A stretch of 8,098 bases of DNA from Phycisphaerales bacterium UBA4658. GTDB taxonomy: Bacteria > Planctomycetota > Phycisphaerae > Phycisphaerales > UBA1924. The notes below the pieces were generated by a model. The model was given only the letters and a program-made list of their open reading frames with translations. It had not been told where the DNA came from and ran no database searches. The stretch lies in the NCBI GenBank assembly GCA_002405485.1, contig DHLW01000015.1:50430-58527 (forward strand), in the 5' to 3' direction. Position 1 is the first letter of the stretch; each line of letters begins with the position of its first letter. Both the position numbers and the translations under genes were made by a program. Below are positions 1 to 6,829 of this stretch, one piece after another.

Positions 1-112
1 CAGTGTCGCCAAGGGGAGTCCGAGAACTGCCCTTGGCCGCCCCAAGTGCCGCCGGGATCTGACGGGCCGAGTCGGCGATCTGCGGATTGGGCGTGCCGCG
101 GACGTTGAACAC
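1..112 (-). CDS. Possible 5' end of an unidentified gene running off the left edge
   Basis: On the minus strand a GTG at 112-110 opens a frame that stays open to the window edge (37 codons, beginning VFNVRGTPNPQ). Most third positions are G or C, as expected for a real gene in this genome. It would be divergent from the secreted protein that starts at 170. Against it: there is no well-spaced ribosome binding site (GGGA lies directly against the GTG), the fragment is short, and a second minus frame starting with ATG at 155-153 is also open to the edge. I do not recognise a family. Sequence beyond the left edge is needed to decide. Confidence 0.25.
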   Translation of the reverse strand, partial: MFNVRGTPNPQIADSARQIPAALGAAKGSSRTPLGDT

Positions 113-169
113 TCCCGGCGCTGTTCGACCAAGTGCTGTTTCTCAGCACGTTCATCCCGAAGGTGTTCC

Positions 170-1177
170 ATGCACAGATTCCTCGCTCAATCGTTCGCCC
201 GTCTTGCTAGTGTGATGCTGATCGCCGGTCTCTCGGCGGCCGGGGCCCGGGCCCAGTGCGCCACGGCTGCGACCGGGCTGACGACCACCACGGGTGTGTG
301 TTCCACGCGGCTCACGTGGACACCCGGCGCAAACGTGCTGGTACAGCAGGTGCGACGAGGAACAACGGCCGACTTCGCGTCCTCGCTCACTGTCGCCGTG
401 GTCAGTGCGACAACGTCCACCTACACCGATACCACGCCGATCACCGCATCCTCGTCGTTCTACTGGATCGTGAGTGTCCCTGTCAACGTCAGTTGCGCGA
501 CCGTGGGGTCCAGCTCGGCGTTCGCTGAGCGGCCGTATGCGTTTGGCACGACGGCGCTCGTGCCGACGGTGACCAGCGGGTGTTCGAGCACAACCATCGT
601 CGGAACGCCCGTCTTTGATGCCTCGTCCTATCAGTTCCTGCGGAAAGTGACCGGTTCAGACTCTGCGTTCGATGTGATCGCTGAACTTCCTGTGACCACG
701 TGGATTGACCTGACCGGCACCCCAGGGGTTGTCTATCGCTACGCCGTGCTCCCGATCGCCTCCTGCGGATCAGCGCCGAATGTCTTCGTCCGCGATATGC
801 CGTTCGGCGGTCGGGCAGCCTTCACATCCGGCGCTTCCGGAGTCTCCGCTGACGTCGGCGGTATCGCCACGCTCTCCACCACGTCGTTCGCAGCAAACAA
901 CACGACCTGGCGATGGACCAAGGACGGCGTGCCCGTCTTCAATGACGTCGGTATCAGCGGAGCGACGACCACTCAGCTCACCATCAATCCGGTCCGGTGG
1001 CGTCATGCCGGCGAGTACCGCCTGGTCGGCACGACCCCGTGCGGCATGTCCACGGGTGAAACGGTGTTTCTGGTCGTGCGAGAGAACCCCTGTCGCGCGG
1101 ACTTTGACGAATCCGGGCAGGTCGCCGCACCGGACATCTTCGAGTTCCTGAACGCGTGGTTCGCCGGGTGCCCGTGA
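170..1177 (+). CDS. Secreted Ig-like protein with C-terminal GC-type half-dockerin tag
   Basis: 335 aa, probably exported. The N-terminus is a signal peptide: basic HRF...R, then a hydrophobic stretch at about 12-25, then an AGARA-QC cleavage site after residue 28. Two stretches (about 45-105 and 135-200) read as beta-rich, FN3-like modules, with TWTPG and YRYAVLP segments. Residues about 224-302 look like an Ig-like domain, with WRWTKDGVPV and the terminal AGEYRLVG strand typical of I-set folds. The last 28 residues (308-335) form one dockerin-like calcium loop, D311-x-D313-x-S315 with D322, bracketed by Cys308 and a final Gly-Cys-Pro. Planctomycetes of the Phycisphaerae class carry many proteins with such a tail, thought to anchor or sort them at the surface; that role is inferred here. 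GAAGG at 159-163 is well placed for the ATG at 170. The ligand and precise function are unknown. The gene converges on queA with a 28-bp gap and no obvious terminator between them. Confidence 0.85.
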   Translation: MHRFLAQSFARLASVMLIAGLSAAGARAQCATAATGLTTTTGVCSTRLTWTPGANVLVQQVRRGTTADFASSLTVAVVSATTSTYTDTTPITASSSFYWIVSVPVNVSCATVGSSSAFAERPYAFGTTALVPTVTSGCSSTTIVGTPVFDASSYQFLRKVTGSDSAFDVIAELPVTTWIDLTGTPGVVYRYAVLPIASCGSAPNVFVRDMPFGGRAAFTSGASGVSADVGGIATLSTTSFAANNTTWRWTKDGVPVFNDVGISGATTTQLTINPVRWRHAGEYRLVGTTPCGMSTGETVFLVVRENPCRADFDESGQVAAPDIFEFLNAWFAGCP

Positions 1178-1205
1178 TGGCCACGTTCGGTTCGGCAAGC
1201 CTCGC

Positions 1206-2453
1206 TCACGGCAGGATGAGCATCGCGTCTCCGTACGAGTAAAAGCGGTACTTCTCCCGCACCGCCACGGCGTACACCTGCTTGAGCCGCTCCACCGCAT
1301 GCCGGAGCTCCGCCTCGTCGACCGGCCCATCGCCTCGCCCTGATCGCGGCATGAGCAGGGCCGCCACCATCGCCAGCAGCGTGGTCTGCGGCAGGTGAAA
1401 GTTCGTGAGCATCGCGTCCACGTGCTTGAACGCGTATCCCGGCGTGATGAGCAGATTCGTCTCCTTGCACCGAACACGCAGCATCTCGTCGACGTCCGCG
1501 AAGGACTCCAGCGTTCGTGCGGCCGTCGTGCCGATCGCCAGCACGCGGCCGCGCGCCGCTGAGCCCGGCCGCCCGCCCGCATGGGCATCGGCGATCGCCG
1601 ACGCCGTCGCTGGCGGCACCGAGCACCACTCGACGTGCATCGGATGCTGCTCGACAAACTCCGACTCCACCGGCTTGAACGTCCCGAGGCCCACGTCCAG
1701 CGTCACGTCGTGCTGTCGAACCCCCGCATCGCGCAGCCGGTGCAGCAGGTCCGGCGTGAAGTGCAGCCCCGCCGTCGGCGCCGCGACCGATCCATGGCCC
1801 GGCCGCTCGTTCTTCTCCGACGCGTACACCGTCTGATACCGCGATCGATCGCGCTCGTCCGACACGCTCTCGTGCGCCTTCCGTCGCGCCGCGAGGATGT
1901 ACGGCGGCACCGGCGTGAGGCCCACGAACTCCAGCAGGTCCGCCGCCACCAGCCCGGGCGTGAGCGCGAGCGTGTCGGACTCCACGAGCACGATCCACCC
2001 GCCGCCGCTCCCGCCTCCCGACGGCTCGATGAGCCGCAGCCGAACGCCCGAGTCCCGCTCGTGCCGATCCAGCAGCGTCACAACGACCCCCGGCTTGAGC
2101 CGGCGCATCTTCAGCAGCACGATCCAGAGCGGGCCGCGCCCCGCGGCGGGATGTGACGCCGACGCCGGCTCGACATACAGCCCCTCAACGTGCCCGCCGG
2201 AATCGGCCCGCACCCCCAGGAAGCGCGCCGGCAACACCCGCGTTGCGTTGACCACCATCACGTCCGGCGGCATCTCCGCACGCTGATCCGGCGGTCGGAG
2301 CACCTCCGGCAGATCACTCACCCGCCGATGTTCCATTCGCCGCTCGTCCGAACGCCACACCACAAGCATCCGCGCCGAGTCTCGGGGTTCGGCCGGGCTC
2401 GTGGCGATTAAGTCGTCGGGGAGCGTGTAATCCAGGTCGCGTGTCCGCAGCAT
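1206..2453 (-). CDS. queA: S-adenosylmethionine:tRNA ribosyltransferase-isomerase
   Basis: 415 aa, cytoplasmic. QueA transfers and isomerises the ribosyl part of S-adenosylmethionine onto preQ1 at the wobble base (position 34) of GUN-anticodon tRNAs, giving epoxyqueuosine, the penultimate queuosine step. Family signatures run the full length: DYTLPDDLIA at 8-17, VVNATRVLPARFLG at 67-80, AAPTAGLHF at 224-232, VTLDVGLGTFKPV at 250-262, AIGTTAARTLE at 306-316, NFHLPQTTLL at 351-360 and the C-terminal YRFYSYGDAM at 402-411. The protein is longer than the usual 340-360 aa. The extra length lies in the variable part (about 95-200, including a GGGSGGG linker at 146-152) and between about 365 and 385. 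The frame stays open upstream to 2531, but the homologous N-terminus begins MLRTRDLDY at 2453, and the extension would overlap the leader hairpins. The ribosome binding site is weak. No other queuosine gene is visible here. Confidence 0.97.
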   Translation of the reverse strand: MLRTRDLDYTLPDDLIATSPAEPRDSARMLVVWRSDERRMEHRRVSDLPEVLRPPDQRAEMPPDVMVVNATRVLPARFLGVRADSGGHVEGLYVEPASASHPAAGRGPLWIVLLKMRRLKPGVVVTLLDRHERDSGVRLRLIEPSGGGSGGGWIVLVESDTLALTPGLVAADLLEFVGLTPVPPYILAARRKAHESVSDERDRSRYQTVYASEKNERPGHGSVAAPTAGLHFTPDLLHRLRDAGVRQHDVTLDVGLGTFKPVESEFVEQHPMHVEWCSVPPATASAIADAHAGGRPGSAARGRVLAIGTTAARTLESFADVDEMLRVRCKETNLLITPGYAFKHVDAMLTNFHLPQTTLLAMVAALLMPRSGRGDGPVDEAELRHAVERLKQVYAVAVREKYRFYSYGDAMLILP

Positions 2454-2474
2454 CGTTGCGTTCCCGGGACGCCC

Positions 2475-2544
2475 CGTGTTGCCAAAGAGCAACACGCCGC
2501 ACGCTCGCGTGCGCGACACCCTTCGGTCCACCAGGCGCGAAGGG
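2475..2544 (-). promoter_or_regulatory. Three consecutive hairpins in the queA leader
   Basis: Just upstream of the queA start lie three inverted repeats in a row. The nearest (2475-2496) has a perfect 8-bp stem, CGTGTTGC/GCAACACG, with a 6-nt loop. The second (2498-2513) has a 6-bp stem, CGCACG/CGTGCG, with a 4-nt loop. The third (2519-2544) has a 7-bp stem, CCCTTCG/CGAAGGG, with a 12-nt loop. If queA transcription starts upstream of them, they would form a structured 5' leader ending about 21 nt before the ATG. A role in controlling queA is inference. I could not match it to the known preQ1 riboswitch classes, and no T-tract follows any stem. Confidence 0.45.
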
Positions 2545-2579
2545 CTGGGGCGTTTCGCAGAGGCCGATGTTATCGGTCA

Positions 2580-2605
2580 CCCGCTCGGCGTGCCCGCTCG
2601 GCATG
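2580..2605. repeat. Two tandem copies of a 13-bp unit
   Basis: The 13-bp unit CCCGCTCGGCGTG at 2580-2592 is followed directly by CCCGCTCGGCATG at 2593-2605, with 12 of 13 bases identical. It lies in the queA/EF-G gap. It may be a small replication-slippage duplication or a pair of binding sites; nothing else supports a function. Confidence 0.5.
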
Positions 2606-3129
2606 GGGTTCGTTCCACACCCCCTCGGTGCTCCCAGCCCTCGCGCTCTCCGCTTCGCACTTCGCAGAACGCTCGCCCCACGCGTGCGCCGCGAGTCCGT
2701 CCGTGCATCCCACCTTCGGCGACACGCTCCGGGCCGACAACCTCCGCGAAGCGGCTGTCCGAGAGCTCGCCCATCCGATCCGGTTTGCCGAGCATCTGCG
2801 GGGGCATCCGTCCGCCACGACCGCGGTGCCTCGGGACACCTTCGAGCCTTCGTCGCCTGACGGCGCGGGTGGTCGCGCCCGGATGGCGGTCCAAATCGCC
2901 CAAGACGTTCTGCCACCCGCTCCGTCGACCCTCTCGCCAGCTCCCGCTCGCCCGGTCCTCCCCGGTGATGCACCTCGGTTGCTCGCGATGTACCAGGTTC
3001 GAACGCAGAGCATCCGGCTCGATCTCCTCGGCTGACGCCAGCTCCGGTTTTGCTCGAACTGTGGAACTCCCCGGTCAGGGGTGTGTTTGCACTCGCCGCG
3101 AAGCATCGTTCCGGACGCACGCTCGGGCT

Positions 3130-3157
3130 TTCGCAACCGGGGCCAAAGCTGTAAACT
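3130..3157 (+). promoter_or_regulatory. Weak candidate sigma70-type promoter for the EF-G-like gene
   Basis: TTCGCA (3130-3135) and TAAACT (3152-3157) are separated by 16 bp. Each matches its consensus box at 4 of 6 positions, and they lie in one of the few less GC-rich spots of this gap. The implied leader is about 140 nt. It is the best candidate I found upstream of this gene, but such matches arise by chance. Confidence 0.25.
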
Positions 3158-3305
3158 GCTGTGGCTGCGCGTCTGTGAGGTCGCAGCCGGCTCGGGCCCG
3201 CGCCGACGCCGTCACGCCGCTCGATTCGGCCCTGCTGCCGATGGAGCGCGATGCGCACCCTGTTTGCCCCCGGCGCACGATGCCGCGGCGGCTGGAGAAA
3301 ACCCT

Positions 3306-5381
3306 ATGGCGGCCACCAACCCCTCGGACATCCGCAACATCTGCCTCGTCGGGCACGCCGGTTCGGGAAAGACGACGCTGGCCGAACGTCTGCTGTTTGC
3401 CGCCGGCGTCACCAAGCGGATGGGGTCGATCGAGGAGGGCAACACCGTCAGCGACTGGACCGACGCCGAGAAGCACCACAAGCACTCCCTGCAGCCGAGC
3501 GTGCTGCACTTCGGATACGAGGGGCACGAGGTCAACCTGATCGACACGCCTGGGCTCATGGATTTTCTGGGGCACTCGATCGCCTGCCTCCCGGCGGTGG
3601 AAACGGTGGCGGTGGTGGTGGACGCGGTCCGCGGCATCGAGACGGTCACGCGACGCATGATGCAGGTCGCCGCCGACCGCAACCTGCCCCGCATGATCAT
3701 CATCAACAAGATCGAGGCCGCCGAGGCCGACCTCGAGATGCTCACCGAGCAGATCCGCGACACGTTCGGGAACATCTGCCTGCCGATCAATCTCCCGACT
3801 CCCGGGCGCAAGGACGTGATCAACGTCTTCGAGCACGACGGGACCGACGCCAAGGGCGACGCCACCGAGTTCTCCAGCGTCCACGACGCCCACAAGCGCA
3901 TCGTCGAGCAGGTCATCGAGGTCGACGAGGACCTGACCATGCAGTACCTCGAGAAGGGCGAGGCCGGCGGATTCGATCCCGCCAAGCTCCACGCCGCCTT
4001 CGAGCGGGCCCTGGAGCAGGCCCACCTCGTCCCGATCTGCTTCGTCTCGGCCAAGACCGGCGCGGGCGTGGACGATCTCATGCACGTCTTCGCGTCGCTC
4101 TGCCCATCGCCCACGGAGGTAAATCCCGCCGAGTTCCTCAAGCGCGACGACACCGGCGCCAACGAGCGCGAGTACAACCCCTCGCCCGATCCCATGCGCC
4201 CGCTCATCGCCCACGTCTTCAAGGTCTCGCAGGATCCCTTCGTCGGCAAGCTCGGCATCTTCCGCGTCCATCAGGGCGTCATCAAGCAGAAGCAGGACCT
4301 GCTCCTCGACGATCAGAAGAAAGCCATTCGCATCGGGCACATGTTCCGCCTCCAGGGCAAGGACCACGTCGAAGTCATGGAGCTCGGCCCCGGACAGATC
4401 GGCGCCGTCGCCAAGATCGATGAGATCAAGCTCAACAGCGTCGTCCACGAGAGCCACGACGCCGACAACGTCCGCATCCGCCCGCTCCCGATGCCCAAGC
4501 CGATGTACGGCCTGGCCGTCGAGCTCAAGAACCACGCCGACGAGACCAAGTTCTCCGCCGCCATCCACAAGCTCACCGCCGAGGACTCCAGCTTCCTCTG
4601 CGAGCGCATCGCCGCCACCAAGCAGACCGTCATCCGCGGCATGGGCGAGCTCCACCTCCGCGTCGTGCTGGAGAAACTCAAGTCCGCCGGCATCGAGGTC
4701 CTCACCAGCACGCCCAAGGTCGCATACAAGGAGACCATCACCGTCAAGGCCAACGGGCACCATCGTCACAAGAAGCAGACCGGCGGCGCGGGGCAGTTCG
4801 GCGAGGTCTTCCTCACCGTCGAACCCCTCCCCTCCGACCATCCCGAGGGCTTCGAGTTCCTGAACGAGACCGTCGGCGGTTCGATCCCCAGGCAGTTCAT
4901 GCCCGCCATCGAAAAGGGCGTCCGCCAGGCCCTCACCGATGGCGCCATCGCAGGCTACCCCATGCGGAACATCGCCGTCCGCGTCTACGACGGCAAGTAC
5001 CACGACGTCGACAGCAAGGAAATCGCCTTCGCCACCGCCGGCAAGAAGGCCTTCATCGACGGCGTCAAGAACGCCCGGCCCGTCCTCCTCGAACCCTTTG
5101 TCTCACTCGAGATCACCATCCCCTCCAAGTACTACGGCGACATCTCCGGCGATCTCTCCAGCAAGCGCGGCCGGCTGCAAAACAGCGAGATGCTCGGCAA
5201 CGACATCTGCGTCATCCGCGCTCTCGCACCAGTCAGCGAACTGCAGAACTACTCCAACCAGCTCAAGAGCATGACCGGCGGCGCCGGCACCTTCGTCATG
5301 GAGTACAGCCACGACGAGCAGGCTCCGCACCACATCCAGGCCGAAGTCGTCGCCGCATACAAGCCCCACGAGGATGACTGA
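3306..5381 (+). CDS. fusA: EF-G-like translational GTPase (EF-G-2/FusA2 type)
   Basis: 691 aa, normal EF-G length, cytoplasmic, with all five EF-G domains. The G domain has P-loop GHAGSGKT (16-23), DTPG at 80-83, N134-K-I-E137 at the G4 position and SAK at 248-250. Domain II starts near 299. Domain IV contains HKKQTGGAGQFGEV (from about 488) and the tip loop HDVDS (566-570). The C-terminal domain has PSKYYGDISGDL from 606. The GHAGSGKT loop, and a switch I reading EKHHKHS in place of the RGIT of canonical EF-G, put it with the second EF-G type, such as Thermus EF-G-2 and mycobacterial FusA2, as I recall those sequences. Canonical EF-G translocates tRNA and mRNA on the ribosome; the role of this paralogue type is less settled. 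The G4 Asp is replaced by Glu (NKIE). The frame is open from 3081, but GGAG at 3294-3297, 8 nt before the ATG, and homology fix the start. If the genome also has a canonical fusA, the symbol should be fusA2. Confidence 0.93.
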   Translation: MAATNPSDIRNICLVGHAGSGKTTLAERLLFAAGVTKRMGSIEEGNTVSDWTDAEKHHKHSLQPSVLHFGYEGHEVNLIDTPGLMDFLGHSIACLPAVETVAVVVDAVRGIETVTRRMMQVAADRNLPRMIIINKIEAAEADLEMLTEQIRDTFGNICLPINLPTPGRKDVINVFEHDGTDAKGDATEFSSVHDAHKRIVEQVIEVDEDLTMQYLEKGEAGGFDPAKLHAAFERALEQAHLVPICFVSAKTGAGVDDLMHVFASLCPSPTEVNPAEFLKRDDTGANEREYNPSPDPMRPLIAHVFKVSQDPFVGKLGIFRVHQGVIKQKQDLLLDDQKKAIRIGHMFRLQGKDHVEVMELGPGQIGAVAKIDEIKLNSVVHESHDADNVRIRPLPMPKPMYGLAVELKNHADETKFSAAIHKLTAEDSSFLCERIAATKQTVIRGMGELHLRVVLEKLKSAGIEVLTSTPKVAYKETITVKANGHHRHKKQTGGAGQFGEVFLTVEPLPSDHPEGFEFLNETVGGSIPRQFMPAIEKGVRQALTDGAIAGYPMRNIAVRVYDGKYHDVDSKEIAFATAGKKAFIDGVKNARPVLLEPFVSLEITIPSKYYGDISGDLSSKRGRLQNSEMLGNDICVIRALAPVSELQNYSNQLKSMTGGAGTFVMEYSHDEQAPHHIQAEVVAAYKPHEDD

Positions 5382-5441
5382 GCCCGATCCCGTCCACCGT
5401 TGCTTCGCCCACCGACCGACTCCCTTCCCAAGAGACCTCAC

Positions 5442-6386
5442 ATGTCCACGAAAAGCCCTGCCAGCAGCATCGTCGGCGTGATCGCCCTGCTCATCCTCGG
5501 CGGCATCATCGTCTACGGCGTCCAGGCCCTCACCGGCGCCGGCCCGGGGGCCTCTCCCGCATCGGCGCAGGGCACCTCCGGCTCCTCCGGTGGCGACGGA
5601 CTCGGCCCGGCCGTTGAACGCAACGACGTCGCCGCCATCAAGGCCGCCGTCGCCGCCGGCGCCGATGTCAACGCCGCCATCATCTCCGACAATCCAGCGG
5701 TCCACGGCCTGCAGCCGCTGAACATCGCCGCCCAGTTCGGCAAGCTCGACACCCTCAAGGCCCTCATCGATGCCAAGGCCCGCACCGAGGTCCGCACCGA
5801 CGACGGTAAGACGCCCCTCATGTTCGCCGCCGGGTGGGGCGATCCTCTCAAGGTCAAGGCTCTGCTCGACGCCGGCGCACGCACCGACGCCCGTGCAACC
5901 GATGGGTGGAACGCCCTCATGTGGGCCGCCGCTCGAGGCGACGCCGGCTCCCTCAAGCTCCTCCTCGACGCCGGCGCCGACGTGCAGGCCAGCAACAAGT
6001 GGCGCCAGACTGCTCTCATGCACGCCGCCCGCACCGGCTCGATCGAGAAAGTCACCATGCTCCTTGAAGCCGGCGCGGTCGCGGGTGCCACCGATCTCGG
6101 CGGGGACACCGCCATCGGCATCGCCGCCGCCAACGAGGCCCCGCTCGAAGTCGTTCAGGCCCTCGCCAAGGCCGGCGCCCCCGTCGACGCCGCCGACAAC
6201 GACGGCGTAACGCCCCTCATGAAGGCCGCCGAGACCGGCAACCTCGATCTCGTCAAGGCCCTCATGGCCCTCGGCGCCGACCCAACCCGAAAAGACCGCG
6301 CCAACCAGTGGACCGCCAAGGACTGGGCCGCCAAGCGCGATGACGAAAAGGGCCGTGCAGTCGTCGCCGCACTCGAAGGCAAGTAA
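5442..6386 (+). CDS. Membrane-anchored ankyrin-repeat protein
   Basis: 314 aa. Residues about 9-30 form one hydrophobic segment (IVGVIALLILGGIIVYG) that reads as an uncleaved anchor or signal anchor. A flexible Gly/Ser/Ala/Pro linker follows (31-53). From about 54 to the end there are seven to eight ankyrin repeats, with the usual G-TPLM-AA, LLDAGA and D-T signatures: starts near 54, 88, 122, 155, 188, 221 and 255, then a partial one from about 289. Ankyrin repeats bind proteins; with the N-in orientation usual for signal anchors the repeats would sit outside the cytoplasm, which is inference. The partner is unknown. It lies 60 bp after the EF-G-like gene on the same strand, with similar codon use and no terminator between, so the two are probably one operon. 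The ATG at 5442 is preferred over an upstream start at 5400 because the anchor then sits at the N-terminus; AGAG just upstream is only a weak ribosome binding site. Confidence 0.88.
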   Translation: MSTKSPASSIVGVIALLILGGIIVYGVQALTGAGPGASPASAQGTSGSSGGDGLGPAVERNDVAAIKAAVAAGADVNAAIISDNPAVHGLQPLNIAAQFGKLDTLKALIDAKARTEVRTDDGKTPLMFAAGWGDPLKVKALLDAGARTDARATDGWNALMWAAARGDAGSLKLLLDAGADVQASNKWRQTALMHAARTGSIEKVTMLLEAGAVAGATDLGGDTAIGIAAANEAPLEVVQALAKAGAPVDAADNDGVTPLMKAAETGNLDLVKALMALGADPTRKDRANQWTAKDWAAKRDDEKGRAVVAALEGK

Positions 6387-6423
6387 CGCTGCCTCGTCAC
6401 GCTATTCTCGCCTCTTGCCCACC

Positions 6424-6440
6424 TGCCCCGAGCCGGGGCA
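6424..6440 (+). terminator. GC hairpin after the ankyrin gene, possible terminator
   Basis: TGCCCCG (6424-6430) and CGGGGCA (6434-6440) form a perfect 7-bp stem with a 3-nt loop, 38 bp after the ankyrin stop codon. No T-tract follows, so it is not a typical intrinsic terminator. It could protect the 3' end of the transcript or help Rho-dependent termination. Confidence 0.3.
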
Positions 6441-6471
6441 CGCTCTCGCGTTGCACATGGGCTTGGCACAC

Positions 6472-6514
6472 AAAGAAAGAAAAACGCTCGGCCGGTGGCG
6501 GGTCGGCCGAGCGT
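6472..6514 (-). terminator. Strong intrinsic terminator on the minus strand
   Basis: ACGCTCGGCC (6484-6493) and GGCCGAGCGT (6505-6514) make a perfect 10-bp GC-rich stem with an 11-nt loop. Read on the minus strand it is followed at once by TTTTCTTTCTTT (6483-6472), the standard layout of a Rho-independent terminator. On the plus strand no T-run follows. The gene it serves is most likely mraZ, 315 bp upstream on the same strand. Confidence 0.85.
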
Positions 6515-6829
6515 CACTCGCTGAGAAGTCGCACACGCGGAGCGTGATTGGCCCCTTGTGGCGGCGTTCACTCTCACTCAGGCCACGCTTCGGTCGTCCT
6601 TAACCGTGCGTCCGTGTCCCGCGTGCATCCGTGCACGCGAGGGGGCCTGAAAAACGCCGCCGAAGGGAACGTCCAGGGCCGCGAATCCGTTCGCACGCGG
6701 CCGCCTGCACGCCTCTCAGCACAACACATGGTCCCGTCAAGGACCAGGATCGGGTTGTCAATCCCGCTCTGCGACCTGTTTCCAGGACGCCCGGGCACCG
6801 CACGCCACCCCTGCCCACCCACCGACCGC

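Larger units (their letters stand above)
2454..3305. other. 850-bp divergent intergenic stretch, no defensible gene
   Basis: This gap between queA and the EF-G-like gene is far longer than expected for two divergent housekeeping genes. It is GC-rich, so several frames stay open by chance. The two most gene-like are a plus frame 2628-3035 (GTG start, no ribosome binding site) and a minus frame ending at 2577 with an internal ATG at 2807. They overlap on opposite strands, so at most one can be real. Each has about 75-78% G/C at third positions in the part I counted, well below the strongly biased EF-G gene. Neither has a recognisable domain. I looked for RNase P RNA, tmRNA, SRP RNA and tRNA signatures and found none. 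The left end holds the queA leader hairpins and the right end a weak promoter candidate. It could be a decayed gene, an untranslated RNA, or a fast-evolving short protein. Confidence 0.5.
6387..6829. other. 443-bp gene-free stretch between the ankyrin gene and mraZ
   Basis: Two convergent genes end at its borders. It holds a GC hairpin near the ankyrin end (6424-6440), a strong minus-strand terminator (6472-6514), and a further 315 bp between that terminator and the mraZ stop. That 315-bp part contains a perfect 8-bp inverted repeat, CGCGTGCA/TGCACGCG with loop TCCG (6620-6639). Open frames here lack recognisable domains and ribosome binding sites. As the terminator reads on the minus strand, the simplest view is that this is a long structured 3' UTR of mraZ, but a separate small RNA ending at the terminator would look the same. 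Confidence 0.5.

Noticed and set aside
105..133. Promoter with TTGAAC before the secreted protein
   Set aside because: No acceptable -10 box is found at 16-18 bp.
1178..1205. Terminator between the convergent genes 170-1177 and queA
   Set aside because: The 28-bp gap has no convincing stem with a T-tract on either strand.
1831..1842. Perfect 12-bp palindrome GCGATCGATCGC
   Set aside because: It lies inside queA and is explained by codons for Asp-Arg-Ser-Arg; no other context suggests a binding site.
770..1998. Minus-strand frames overlapping the secreted protein and queA
   Set aside because: They are other reading frames of queA extended into its neighbour; the translations are Arg/Ala/Gly-rich without any motif.
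2454..2531. N-terminal extension of QueA from an upstream start at 2531
   Set aside because: Homology begins at MLRTRDLDY (2453), and the extension is Arg-rich and covers the leader hairpins.
2454..2544. preQ1 riboswitch upstream of queA
   Set aside because: The A-rich tail and pseudoknot arrangement of the known preQ1 classes are not visible; only generic hairpins are seen.
3075..5003. Very long minus-strand open frame (642 codons) opposite the EF-G-like gene
   Set aside because: It is the antisense shadow of a high-GC3 gene; its translation is a low-complexity run of Asp, Val, Leu and Gly with no domain, and the plus-strand gene is certain.
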